The notes under the pieces: generated by a model
The model's database searches: none
What the model was told of the DNA's origin: nothing
Seen by the model: only the letters and a program-made list of their open reading frames with translations
NCBI GenBank assembly: GCA_012862575.1
Contig: BLSF01000051.1
Location: 124,001-188,000 of the forward strand
DNA: 64,000 nucleotides
Source: Parietichytrium sp. I65-24A
Lineage: Eukaryota; Sar; Bigyra; Thraustochytrida; Thraustochytriidae
Reading direction: 5' to 3'
Shown here: one piece after another, positions 30,683 to 41,374 of the stretch
How the letters are laid out: each line of letters begins with the position of its first letter
How positions within the stretch are numbered: position 1 is the first letter of the stretch
Program-made: the position numbers and the translations under genes

Positions 30683-33591
30683 CTAGATCCCACAATCGCA
30701 GCAACGTTGCTGAACGCGCGCTCTATACTCTCCAACAACGCCCACTTTTGAAACCACAGAGAACGGAACAACGGGACACAGCACCGCCGATATGAAGATC
30801 AAAATCGAAATCGAAATTGAAATCGAAATTGAAATCGATCTCGAACAACAGAAATAACAACAACAACAACACTAGCTGTTGAGAACGCCGAACAAACGCA
30901 CTTGTAACCAGGTGTATTGACTGTGACTCCTTGCGCGCCTTCTTCCTGGCTTCCCTTACTTCCTCCACTCACAACGTCACAACTTCACAACTTGAGGTAA
31001 TTTCTCGTTTTCCCACAGAGCAGTCCCCGCGTTCTTCCGATCCTTGAACAACGCCACAGCGTCTCCGATTTCCACCCACGTATCTCCGCTCGCGGTTCGC
31101 GTACGCCACTGTCCTCAGCCGAGCGCGCGCACGTACGCACTCTCCTAGCTGCTTGCTACACAGCGCGGTAGAACTCCTCCAGCTGCGAGACGTTTCTTCC
31201 GCGGGTCCGGGAGACGTACGGAGAGCGCTAGCGCCGCGCGTAGAACACGTGAGTTGCGAGACGATGCGAGACAATGCGAGGCGGTAATGCGAGACGATGC
31301 GAGGTGCGCGCGGACTGTCTCGTTTGTGAGGGCAGCTTCCAGACTCTCTCAGACTCCTTGCCGAAACTGTGAGCTTTTTCTGAACTGGGTTGTGAGGGAG
31401 CTGGTGAGAGGGGAGGGGAGCTTGTGAGGGAAGCCTGTCTCATTCGCTGGGAGGAAAACACGCCCTCTCCCATACCCCTCTCTAAATGGATAGCTGTTTG
31501 TGGTAGAAGGCGCTACGCTGTGGCAACTTTTCCTCAACGGGTACGAGAGGGAGGAGGAGAAAGGAGGAGGGCGGTGAGAAGAGTGAGGAGAGGAGTGGAC
31601 CACTAGCGTACTATACGGAACTGATTAGATGTGAAGTAAGTGAAAGTGGCGAACTGAGTTTTGGCGCAGTATCGGAAGGGCTATTGTTTGTGGTAGAGTA
31701 TGTGGTAGCTGACGGCTTCCGGTGGTGCGTCGCCGTTCGTTCAGTAGTATGCGTTTCCTAAAAGACTCTCCATTTACATTATTGAAAACAACACGTTGTA
31801 CACGTATTCTGGTATTTGGTTCTGTGGCCCTTGTTTCTGTTCGTCGCCAGAATGTGCTCTGGAACGAGACCAGGCGGATTTACAGTTCTTGTGCGAAGAA
31901 CCAATGTGTCCGCGCTTTGTAAGAACCACAAAAATTAATTTTCTAAAGACAAAGTCACCCAAAATATTGAATTAATTTACTTCGAGTTTGTTAAACAGTA
32001 GACATCAAAGGAAAAGTCTGTTGAAGACTCGTTAGACTGAATTGGTTCCTTGGGCTCGCAAAGTGGTGCGAAGGCGACCCAGCGCACGCATGTCGCGTCA
32101 CGACGAACGGCTTCGCTGTTCTTCGATTGTGAACAGCTCATGGTTCGCGTTCTTCACTTGTAGGACCTCCTATGCGGTGCTAGATACTGAAATTTCTCGA
32201 GCGCCTGCTACTAACACTCCAGCTAAGGTGATGCGTGGTACTCCAGTCACGCACAGATTTTCTATATTTGGAACCGAAACCACCACCACCACCAGTCGGT
32301 TCTTCACTACACTAGTAGCCTACTGTTCAGTTCATGTTCATGTTCATAGCAACTTACTGTTCATGTTCAAAGTTTGTTGAATTCTGTTCTTGTTCAATGT
32401 TCATAATGAAAAAAGCTGCAAGCCAAGTGCCAAATTGGGCATTTCCAAAACAGAACAAGCAAGAGATTGACGGCCACAGTTCCCATTCCGCCCCCGAACA
32501 AGTCTCCCATCTCCAACCAAGCGGGCCTGAACTCAGTTCTCAGTACTCAGTACCACGTACTGTAAATTGGCAGGATAGTGTACTCGCGGACAGCATGTAC
32601 CGACTCGTGTGCGGCAAATTGATCCAAGTCTCCACAATGTTCATTTGAAATGAACTGAATGAAAAGTCCATTGAAACGATTGAAACGATCGGCGGCCTTG
32701 AAGGTGTGCTTGGTGTGGAACGCAGTAGGACAGGGGGGGATCAGGGGGTTGCAGAATCAGTCAAGTTGACCGTCGCAGAGAAAGAGAGAAAGACAAACAG
32801 AGAGAGAGAGAGGGAGATGGAGGAAGGTCAATTCCAATTCTTGAATTACTGCTCAAAAAGCCTTTCGCGTTCACCATCGGTGGACCATGTGTGCGATATA
32901 TCGCACTCACTCATCAAGAAGTTTGTTTCGTTACGCTGCTCCCACACTTGATTGACTCGCGCAATATCCCGCGTTCAAACTTCCGGCTCTACAGACCTGC
33001 GCGCGGACGTCCAGCGCCAAATCGCGCAAGATTGCCTACGGGTTTCTTTCACGGACGTCACTAAATCCGCGTATGCACGTCGCAGGGCGTTTCTACAGCG
33101 AACGGACACATCCTCACCTATCACTGATATCAGCCAGTCGCACGGGACCGTCAGCGGAAACGCGTAAGCGCGTCGAAGGGCTAGGCAGGCTAGACGATCG
33201 ATGGCAGGTTCTATCGAGGAAAAGAGTACGAGCGATCAAGTCGATATCCATCTTCGTTGATGCAATCACTCACTAAACTTATCACAGCACATCACAGCCA
33301 TCACAACCACAATTGCAATCACAATTGCAATCTCAATCACAAACAAAACATCCAGGAGACAGGAAGCCAGGAAGAAGGAGACTGCTGCGAGACTTTGGTG
33401 GTGCGGCGAGGTCGGGCGAGAGGCAGTAGTGTGGGCTTCGTCGTCTGCGAGGCACTGCTGCCAGTGACAGGTGCGCGTGCGTGTACTCGGCGTGGGCTGG
33501 TAGGTCCAAGTGCGTTTACTTGCGTGGTTATCTGCCCGGCAAAGAGGCGGCGAAGAGGAGTCGTTTGCTGCAGGCGTCACATTGGTCGGAA
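30683..33591. other. Long intergenic region, no supported gene
   Basis: Nearly 3 kb between divergent genes. It holds a GAAATC/GAAATTG run (about 30796-30836), purine-rich stretches (about 31540-31590), GTTCAT repeats (about 32330-32360), GA runs (about 32780-32825) and CACAATTGCAAT repeats (about 33305-33335). TGACTGTGA, the dispersed motif on the minus strand, is at 30918. Short frames show no recognisable protein. Confidence 0.45.
30918..30926 (-). promoter_or_regulatory. TCACAGTCA motif upstream of the phosphatase gene
   Basis: A minus-strand copy of TCACNGTCA lies 236 bases before the phosphatase ATG and is oriented toward it. It is short, so it could be chance; its repeated placement in spacers is what makes it notable. 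Confidence 0.25.
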
Positions 33592-33960
33592 ATGGCGGAA
33601 AAGGGCGGGTCTAACAGCGTGAGCGGAAGCGGCGATGGGAAGGTGTGTTTCACGATTGCAGGGTACAATGGGTGCGCGTACTTTGAGCAGGCGAAGGCGG
33701 ACGGGAACAGGGTCAAAGCGGCGCTGGGGGAGAAGTCAGAGGTGACCGTGCACAAGTTCTCCCGGTCAGAGTATTTCAAGTACATCAAGACACACCTGAA
33801 CGACAAAGGGTTGGCACACCGCACGAGCCCAGCAGTATGGATTGGCAACCCGGAGAACGGACAGTTTATTGGCGGAGCGAGTGAGTTTGCGAGGTATCTC
33901 ATGGTGGAGTACCCTGACCTTCCTCGTTCTCAGGAACCGTATTGCTGCGTCATCTCCTGA
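33592..33960 (+). CDS. Thioredoxin-fold small protein with C-terminal CaaX box
   Basis: 122 residues from MAEKGGSNSV. The core VCFTIAGYNGCAYFEQAKAD resembles the start of a glutaredoxin-like fold: strand, then a loop with a single Cys in place of CPYC. It continues with VTVHKFSRSEYFKYIKTHL and a TSPAVWIGN segment, like the cis-Pro region of thioredoxin folds (here SPAV), then GGASEFARYL. The last residues are CCVIS, a CaaX-type ending (Cys-Val-Ile-Ser) that would be farnesylated, with an extra Cys that could be acylated. A membrane-tethered redox or binding protein is inferred. The open frame extends 37 codons upstream of the chosen Met, but that part looks like leader. Confidence 0.65.
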   Translation: MAEKGGSNSVSGSGDGKVCFTIAGYNGCAYFEQAKADGNRVKAALGEKSEVTVHKFSRSEYFKYIKTHLNDKGLAHRTSPAVWIGNPENGQFIGGASEFARYLMVEYPDLPRSQEPYCCVIS

Positions 33961-34655
33961 TTTAGGAGCTTGGTCTGGCCTGCAGCTCTCGAACCGGACA
34001 TTGATGGTGAGGCTCTAGTCGGTGCAGGCAAAGCGGCGACCCTTACGCTCTGCCAAGTGAAATAAGAAGAGAGCAAAGAACAGAAGACGGAACGAATTGT
34101 GATTTCTAAGTCGGTGGGGAGGGCTCAGAGCTGCCTCGGCCGAACTTGTTTCAGTGAACGCTCAAAACCTCTAGTCTAAAATGTACAATGAACAATACAT
34201 GGTTTTATAATTTTTTGTTATTTTTATAAGTTCTACCCTTGAGCAGACAACGCATGCGGCAGCAGAGAAGTCAGTCTCAGAGACCTGCCACAAGGCTGTC
34301 GCGCTTCACCAATCAATGCTTGACTGCGAGCTGCGTACTGGTATGGGGAAGGCCACGATGCCATTGGCGTTTGTGACCAATGTGAGACCAGTGACCCTGC
34401 CCCGTCCACTACGACGGCAGTGACGCCGCCCAAGCTTCGAACACAAACGTTTGGCTACTAGAGAGGGAAACGGCCTATTTAAAGCGAAAGAAATAGTGCT
34501 CTTCACATCTGCATCGACACCAGCTGCCATCAAGCATCCCATACTCTGTGCCAAGCAAGGAGGCGTATATGTGGGCTTCCAATTAAGCAGGTTCTCGCAT
34601 GGTTCCGAGCGCGGTGCCAAGGGACGAGCACAGAGCAGGGGGCGGGGGGCGGAGG
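33961..34655. other. Intergenic stretch between convergent genes
   Basis: About 700 bases. An AT-rich stretch around 34180-34230 suits 3' ends. I see no gene; frames on both strands at 34233-34707 lack recognisable features. Confidence 0.4.
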
Positions 34656-35786
34656 TCAAGTATCCGCCCAGACAGACTCTCCCGTCCGAGCGTTGCAGTA
34701 ATACCACAGACCGCTACTTTCGTCAAAGTGAGCCACCCACTCTTCGCCCGGCTCCGTGTGGGCGTCAGTCTCTCGCTCGCCCGGCTCATTTCCGGCATTC
34801 ACGGGCGCCGGAGATGGCGGCAGCGCAGCATCCAGCCACACCAGGCCGCGATTCGGGACATTCCCCGCGTCCATGTCCATGTCCATCTCCATCTCCAGGA
34901 GCATGAGCATCTCGTCCATGAGCAACCGCACGTGCAACTCGGGTACGGCCATCTCGCTCGCCGTTCTCGCGTCGCTCTCCGCGTTCCTGAGCTCCTTGGC
35001 GGCCTCTTCCATCGCGCGCCACGCAAGCGCCAGTGCGTCTTCGCTCGTCATGCCGCTCCTCTCCCGCTCCAGCGCCCTCGCCGCCGCCATTCTCCGCGCC
35101 CACTCATCGTTATCGTGCTCGGCCCTGCTCTCCCTGTCCGCGGCCGCCATCTCCTGCTGCTCCGCGCTCTCCGCCGCGTACTCTGCCGCCCCGTCGCTCT
35201 GTCCTCGCGCGTCCCCATTCCCCATCCCCATCGACATCGGCATCGGCAGCCGCATCGCCTCTCTCGCCAACCGCGCACCCCAGCGAGGCCCATGGAAGCG
35301 CGCGCACGCGCGAGATGTCCGCGTCGCGTACGGCCATTCTGTCCTGTATTGCGTCGGGGACGTCGCGCGAGATGGCGTCGTCGATGAGGATCGGCAGCCT
35401 TGGGAATGCCATTCTGGCGGCGATGGCCACGTCCAGGACGCGCGGCCCTGCGCCCACGACCACGATGGCGCCGGGGCGCACGACGCCGAGCCACTGCGCC
35501 GCGCCCGTGGCGGCGTGGAGCCCGTGCGCGCTCAGCCTTGCGTTGGCGGGGGCGAATGCCGCGGGGCATTCGGCATCCCATGCGTGCAGCGGCGCCGACC
35601 CGAACGCGATGCGCAGCGCCGGCAAACCGCGCACGTGCCGCAGAACGTTCCGCGCGCACTCCTCCGCGTACGCCGCGCCGCCGTCCTCGCCTTCCTCGCC
35701 GCGAGGGAACGTTGCGAGAACGGCCGCCGAGGCCAGCAGGTCCTCCATGTCCATGTCCATGTTCATCTCCACGTCCATGCAGAAGC
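34656..35786 (-). CDS. Downstream part of WW-domain locus, reading frame changes
   Basis: Two overlapping minus-strand frames look protein-like. The first (about 35786-35300) includes a Met-rich acid repeat (MDVEMNMDMDMEDLL) and a hydrophobic GxG stretch (GAIVVVGAGPRVLDVAIAAR, then FPRLPILIDDAISR). Near 35300 sense moves to a second frame, which reads REAMRLPMPMSMGMG, a long Ala/Glu/Arg helix, another EMEMDMDMDA repeat, and a C-terminal WW domain: EWVAHFDESSGLWYYCNART ending GESVWADT. The GTG/GTC-rich ATG-CC repeats (GTCCAT) encode the Met/Asp runs. Together with the gene just upstream this may be one protein whose frame is disrupted by assembly indels or by introns I could not place. No good GT-AG pair was found. 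Confidence 0.45.
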
Positions 35787-37438
35787 CTAGGCGCCGGGTA
35801 AGCTGCTCGATAGCACGATAAACGGGCGTCCGCGAGGACACTTGGCGTACGCGCACGCGCGCGCCACCCGCAGCAGCGCGGCGGCCTCCTGCGCGGAGAG
35901 ATTGGTGGCGGCGACGGACTGGTCCAGGACGGCGAGAATGTCGCGGCGCGAGAGGCGGAGCAGGTCCGCGCTGAGAGGGCGCAGGAGGTTGCGGTCCAGG
36001 TGGTCGCGGGACGGCGCGGAACGGGAGCGGAAGGCGCGCTTGGCCCAGGCCACGAGCGTCTCGCGACTGTGGTGCAAGTGCAGCTGGGGCTCCGACACGC
36101 ACGGGTGCGTGAGCTGCTTGGCGTTGAGCATGGACGCGCTCACCTGAATGTCCGCGCACAGCTCCTGGATCTGCCCGGCGACGGCGATGGTTGCGTTCGT
36201 CAGTGGCCGACCTAACACGAGGCGACAGTGGAAAACAAGTGGCGAGATGAGGTTGTGTGTGTGGAACTTACCATGTTGGCCCCGAACCACTGCGGGAGAA
36301 GCTGCTCGAGGAGGCCCCTGGCCCAGACCGCCTTGCTGCGGTTTGCCGCGTCCGCGCTGGAAGGGTCGCTGCGCATGGAGACCAGGATCTCCTCGAAGGA
36401 CTGGAACTTTGCCGGGTCCGGGAACACCTGTTCCAGCATGGTTTGCAGGGCTTCCAGCTTGGCGTTTAGGTCTCGCTTGTGGTCCTCGATGGAAGACTCG
36501 CCGCCGTACAAAGGAGAGACTCGCCCTACGCTCAGCCCAACGCACGTCAGGTACCGCGTGGCGATCTGCAAGAACTCTGCGCGCACTGCGGTCAAAGCGG
36601 CCTCCTTCTCCGCGAGCTGTTTCCGAAGACGCTCGTAGCCGACGGGCTTTATAATCTCGTCGAATCGCTGGTCCACGTCCGCGCTTCCTGGCGCTGCCTC
36701 AGCGCCGGAAAGGTCGGTAACAAGGCCATGCCTCGAAGGACTCTTCTTGCTCGAAAGCGAGACCTGCGCGGAGGCCAGCGTGCTCGTTGAGGTACTGCTC
36801 TGCAACGAAGCGTTTGGGGCAGAGCGACTGATCTCTTCTGATGATTTCTTCTTGATGCCCGAGACGTGGTGCTGCTGAACGGGCACCGGAGGCTTGCGCT
36901 CTGGTTTCTTTACAGCCTCCTCATGTGCGCTAGTCGCCGGTGGCTTTGTCGTGGGTGACGACTTCTTCGCCAGCACCTTCGTTGTGGGCGGGTTTATCGT
37001 CGTTGAGCTCGTCTTCGATGCGTGGGTCGGCGCCTTCGGCCTTCGGCCTGGAACTGGCGCTTTCCTTACCCTCGGGGGTGGCTTGAGCACTCTTGTACCG
37101 GCTCGCGCGGGCTTTGGCTCGCCAGTTGAGGGCGACTCTCCCTGCGCTTTCGCGGACGCGGGTAATTCGGACGGCCTTTGATTTGGCACCTCTGGCGTCC
37201 CACCAAGCGATTTGTCCACATCTTTAGCAACATCTTTTGCGCTCGATCCGGCTTGCGCCTCGAGCGTCCAAGCCTGAGCAATCTCCAATGCCCTCTTCCG
37301 CTCCGCCTCGCGCTTCCTCTGCTCCTGCCTCTCACGCAGCATCTCGTCCCTGCGCTCCACATATGCTGGGCGCTCGAGGTACCACAAAGTCTCCTGCTCG
37401 TTCGCAACCCGAACATTGTAGACACCGCCCATTAACAA
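35787..37438 (-). CDS. Unidentified protein, two exons, possibly continuing into WW-domain part
   Basis: Exon 1 is 37438-36272 (389 codons) and exon 2 begins at 36170; the 101-base intron 36171-36271 starts GTAAGT, ends GGGCAG and has CACTGAC as branch site. Splicing is phase 0 and gives QWFGANM followed by IQELCADIQ. A nearer TTAG acceptor would meet a stop at once. The N-terminus holds a charged helix (RRDEMLRERQEQRKREAERK). A long disordered Pro/Ser/Lys segment follows, then a helical region (VGYERLRKQLAEKEAALTAV, LNAKLEALQTMLEQVF). Exon 2 continues as helix (DILAVLDQSVAATNLSAQEA) and stops at 35787 after a poor-looking 15-residue tail. A better continuation (TPVYRAIEQLTRRLGF) lies in another frame. 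I do not recognise the family. Confidence 0.6.
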
Positions 37439-37572
37439 TCACAGGTCCGCCACGATTTTTTCGTTTTTGAGCGTTCGCGCATTTGATCAGAAGGAGATGA
37501 GAAGAAAAACAACAACAAAAACAACAACAAACACATCACACATCACACATCACACATCACACACGGCACGTA

Positions 37573-37866
37573 TCATTTGTCAAACGTCAGTCCCCTTTCT
37601 CTTCTACCCCAAGCTGCGCCGCCGCGATATGCACGCCCAAAACCCTCACGCACCTCCGCCTTGGCGCACGCGTTCTGCACCCTGCTGGACAGCGAGTCTA
37701 CCGCGTGCCGCATCGCCCGCGTCCTCTCCAGCGCCGTCGCCAACGCGAGCTTGAGCTCGGACTTTCCATCTTTGGCGTATGAGCCAAAGCCAGCCTCGTC
37801 ACCAGCGTCAGCGTCAGCGTCAGCGTCAGCGTCAGTTTCAGTGCCCGCGAAACGCACGCGCCGCAT
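37573..37866 (-). CDS. Possible small protein, 97 aa
   Basis: MRRVRFAGTE is followed by a run of Asp-Ala repeats, encoded by a (GCGTCA)n hexamer array on the plus strand at about 37803-37834, then a helical part (LKLALATALERTRAMRHAVD). The frame opens further upstream to 37989, but that part looks like spacer (SFFFFEQ). Composition after the repeat is protein-like, and the gene would sit head to tail with the RibB gene. There are no known motifs. It may be real or an accident of the repeat. Confidence 0.35.
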   Translation of the reverse strand: MRRVRFAGTETDADADADADAGDEAGFGSYAKDGKSELKLALATALERTRAMRHAVDSLSSRVQNACAKAEVREGFGRAYRGGAAWGRRERGLTFDK

Positions 37867-38496
37867 GACAGCCCACACTCCACCCGAGCGCGTACACTTG
37901 TGCACTTGTACGCGTTTCAAGTCGGATTTTTTGTTGGTGTCGTTGTTACTCGCCTGTTCAAAAAAAAAAAAACTATTTGTATTGGGCAATGTATGATGTA
38001 TGATGTATGATGCATGATCTTGGTTGTGAACGTGAATGTGAACGTAGTGAACGTACGAAATGTACGAAATGGACGTCCCGGATGGATTGGTTCCAAACGC
38101 AACTGGACCGCGCAGGAGAGGGCGCTGTTTTTGCTTTGTTAGGCGATGAAGGAAACAGGAGACAAGAAGTGGAGGAGTAGTTGGTGGGAAGATGAGGAAA
38201 ATGCCGGACAGACTTGCAGAGAAGATGTAGGCTTCGATTTCGTTTCGTTGTTTTTGCAGTGCTTTTCTCTAGATATATGGAAATAAGTTTAATCGTGGAT
38301 ACGTTAAAGAAGGAAGACTGGTGGAAGAGGCAAGGGTCGACGGGACGGGAGCAGGGGCGGGTCGCGGCATTCACTGATTCAGTCGTGCATGTGCGCGTTA
38401 TATAGGCAGCTCGCTTGGCTGCTTGCATGACACAAAAGCACAAGCGCAGATACTGGCTCGAAGGGGCATGCAGGGGTTGTTGAAATTTAAAAAAGT
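37867..38496. other. Intergenic stretch, no supported gene
   Basis: It holds an A run (about 37961-37972), ATGTATG/ATGATGCATG repeats (about 37989-38015) and otherwise unstructured sequence. Frames spanning 37973-38686 on the minus strand overlap the RibB gene and look spurious. Confidence 0.4.
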
Positions 38497-39288
38497 TTAC
38501 TCGGTCTTTTGGCGCTTGTTGGCCTCGGCCTCGGCCTCCTCGTCCGGGCGCGGGAACCCGTGCGCCTCCAGAAGGTCTGCTCCAGTGACCATAGGGATAC
38601 CGTGCTTGGCTGCGTACTTGCGAGCCGCGTCCACGGAGAGCGCCTTGTCGCCGTCTGGCTGAAGCATTTCTGCGCCAATCACGCAAGGGGACACGCCAGC
38701 AAGACGGGCGATGGACACGCTCAGTTCAGTGTGGCCCTTGCGCTTTGCCAATCCGCCCTTGGTCTCGCGGCACACTGGGATGTGGCCTGGAGTACGGAAC
38801 TCTTTCCCGAGCGCCGTGTGGCATGCATCCTCGTCCGCGCCAGACTTTTCCAGCTCGTCGAAGAGCTCCGCGAAGCGTTTCGCGGTGAGGCATCTGTCTG
38901 CGTCGGTGATCCCGGTGAAGGTTTTTCTGTGGTTGATGCTGAGCGTAAAGGCGGACCTCGAGTCGTACTGCAGATCAGAGGTCACCATCTTGGCGAGGAT
39001 CGGGTGCTTCTTCATGAGCTCCTCGTCCGTGTGAAGGTCCTGCAGGTACGGCATGCCAAACTTCTCGCCGACCTCATCTCCGATGGCCAGGAACAGCAGT
39101 CCTCCGCAATCGTTTCTGAGCTGCCTAATGCACGCCGGCGTGATGGAGCTCGCCGCCCACAGCAAGTCCGTCTCGCCCTCTCTGAAAGCGCTGTCGAACA
39201 CCATCACTGGCTTGCCCTCCTTGAAAGCCTCGATGCACTCCTTCACGCCAGCTGGCATCGTCGTCTCTGTGCTCCCGCTCTCCGTCAT
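38497..39288 (-). CDS. ribB: 3,4-dihydroxy-2-butanone 4-phosphate synthase
   Basis: 263 residues from MTESGSTETT (ATG 39288; the frame is open to 39333). It converts ribulose 5-phosphate to dihydroxybutanone phosphate plus formate in riboflavin synthesis. Family signatures are in order: VMVFDSAFREGETDLLWAAS (the D..REGE..L metal and substrate site), RNDCGGLLFLA, SAFTLSINHRKTFTGITDAD followed by R, FRTPGHIPVCRETKGGLAKR followed by KGHTELSVSIARLAG, and CVIGAEMLQPDG. The acid and His residues needed for two metal ions are present. It stands alone, with no fused GTP cyclohydrolase II, like the fungal enzyme (RIB3) and unlike the plant and many bacterial fusions. The C-terminal tail is charged. 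No targeting peptide is evident, so it is probably cytosolic. Confidence 0.93.
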   Translation of the reverse strand: MTESGSTETTMPAGVKECIEAFKEGKPVMVFDSAFREGETDLLWAASSITPACIRQLRNDCGGLLFLAIGDEVGEKFGMPYLQDLHTDEELMKKHPILAKMVTSDLQYDSRSAFTLSINHRKTFTGITDADRCLTAKRFAELFDELEKSGADEDACHTALGKEFRTPGHIPVCRETKGGLAKRKGHTELSVSIARLAGVSPCVIGAEMLQPDGDKALSVDAARKYAAKHGIPMVTGADLLEAHGFPRPDEEAEAEANKRQKTE

Positions 39289-41374
39289 CTTGACACGCTC
39301 AATCTCCTCCTGCCTCGCTTTGATGATGCGCACCTCCCGATACTTTTACTTTTCCAATCCTTTACCTTTATCGATCCGGGTCTGCTTCCTTCTTTCCTTC
39401 TTTCCTTCCTTCAACCTTCTTGATCCTTCTTGAGCCTTCTTGGCTGCTAAACTGATCTCCTGCTTTCGCCACCATCATGATTATCATGATTATCATGATT
39501 ATGATTATCACGAGTAAACTGAGTAAACTTACTTATCATGATGATCATCAATGATGATCATGTTTATCATATCCTCACATTCCTCCTGCCTAACAGTATC
39601 GTGGGTATCTCCAAATCCCCGCAAACGCTAGTAAAAGCTCACCACCCGAGCCTATCGTTTAGAATAGTTCGACCGTACCCTCGATTACGCTGCCGAGGAG
39701 TAGGAATAGCTATTCGGGGGTAGGACTCGGTGGGGCAAGGTGTTAGACGACCGTGGGGATGTACGGTTGAATGTGGGGTGAAGTAGGAGTGGTTAAGGGG
39801 TGGAACCTATGGCGCAGAGAGCAGTTTGGCGATGGTTCGTACAGGACTAGGCGAAGGAATGGTTGCTAGAGTGGATTATGAGGTGGTATAGGTCGTCATC
39901 TGACGTCATCTTTGTTTGGGATCACACATTTGTGTGCTCTTTCAGACTACCTGGCCGGACTAGCAGTCTGTTATTTGTGGTACCCCGTGATAGGTAACAG
40001 TTGTCAGTGGGAAGACTAAGAGTTGGACTCGGAAGAAACGTTTCGTCGAGTTTTTCCTTCCTATTTTTCTTTGAATTCCCACTTTACATTCGCGGGCGTC
40101 GTTTTCACGGTCGCTTTGGCAAAGACGACCAAAGTCGGAACGATAAATTCTTTTTGTGTAATGCGTGATGCATAAAGCATTTATTAAACTATCAAATGTA
40201 TGACAACAGAGAATAGAAAGACGTAAAGCTCCACAACGCCCAAGAGATCACCCTTCCGGAAACGAAACCAGCTTCTCCGATCCCTACCGCACCACTACCG
40301 TGGAGCATAGTAGTTGAACTTGTGCGTCTCTGCGTTTGCGCGGGTCTTTCCGCTCTTTTCCTTCCCAAATCAAATCAACATTTGTTCATTGATTGATTTG
40401 ACTGCCAACATCTGTGAACATCTGTGAACAGTGATTTCACTGTCAATCAAAGTTCAATTGAAAGACTTGAAAGGATGGATGAAACCGACAAAAGAAACCG
40501 ATGAAACGCACACTGTAAAGCAAAATGGCTCGGAGCTTGGCCAAAAAGCTGCGATCGCCGATGCTCCGTTTCGATCGGACACACAGATGTCTGCTTCCGA
40601 GGTTGGTTGGCAACGCGACCTTGGAGACTGGTACGCAGTGCTCGAGTACTGTACCACAGATATTCTGCAGACTCGTGCACTCGTAGACTCAGGATTTGCA
40701 AGATGCAGAGTGGAATCATTCATCAGAATTCATTTCAGAGTTCAGATGGTGAGAGGATGGCGAGGCCAGTCGTCACAAAAGGCGGCTGCCTGAGTCGAGT
40801 GTGCAATGACTTTTGTTTGTGGATTGGGCAAAAGCTGTGCAGTGGACGGCGACTGCATCAGAGCGCGAGCCTCTCCTCCGAACTAGGAGGTGAAGAGAAC
40901 ATGTCCAAGATTTTGGGAAGCAGTTTGTAAGGTCTTGAGACCACACCTAGTTTCCTTCACATCTAAGCAGGTGTTGCTTCGTTTTCCACAAGTATCAGCT
41001 CGATCCACAGCTCTCACATAGGTGCGACAGTACATGTGTGCATGACGAACGCAGGATTGAAACATGCCGTTTGTCTAAAAGTTCGAAAAAAAGAAAAAAA
41101 GGGCGCAAAAGGTACTCGCCAACATCTTTGCGATGCAACTCCGCCGCCGGCACGGGAGGAGAAGAACCGAGTACTTGTGTGCAAGAGTACACGATGTGGT
41201 CCAGAATATGGACAGCAATGGACCGGAAGAAAAACTAGTTTAAAAAAGAAGTTAAAAAAGGCCAAATCTTCATATCTGCTTTTGATTCGATGGACAGGCA
41301 AAATAGAGAATCTAGGACAGCCAGGAAGACCAAGTAGTAGTCGTTGAGTTGAGGACGGGAAAAGCAAAGAGAGT
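39289..41374. other. Intergenic region, no supported gene
   Basis: It contains TTCC/TTCT runs (about 39385-39440), an ATCATGATTATC array (about 39474-39510) and GATCATCA repeats (about 39538-39565). A TCACTGTCAAT motif lies at 40437. The frame at 40431-40793 begins inside that motif area and has no recognisable domain. The region holds the promoter of RibB and the 3' end of eIF3j. Confidence 0.45.

Noticed and set aside
34599-35821. Several long plus-strand frames (262-344 codons)
   Set aside because: The very GC-rich, stop-poor region gives long frames on all strands; they lack domains, while the minus strand shows a WW domain and helices.
36171-36271. Alternative acceptor TTAG at about 36212 for the intron of the gene at 37438
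   Set aside because: Joining there meets a stop codon within four codons; the GGGCAG acceptor at 36171 keeps a long frame.
38509-39423. Plus-strand frame of 304 codons
   Set aside because: Antisense shadow of the RibB gene.
39474-39565. ATCATGATTATC repeats as a possible hairpin RNA or CRISPR-like array
   Set aside because: Simple short-unit repeats without spacers; this is eukaryotic DNA.
39600-39725. Possible tRNA gene (GTTCGA stretch)
   Set aside because: No acceptor, D or anticodon stems could be formed around it by eye.
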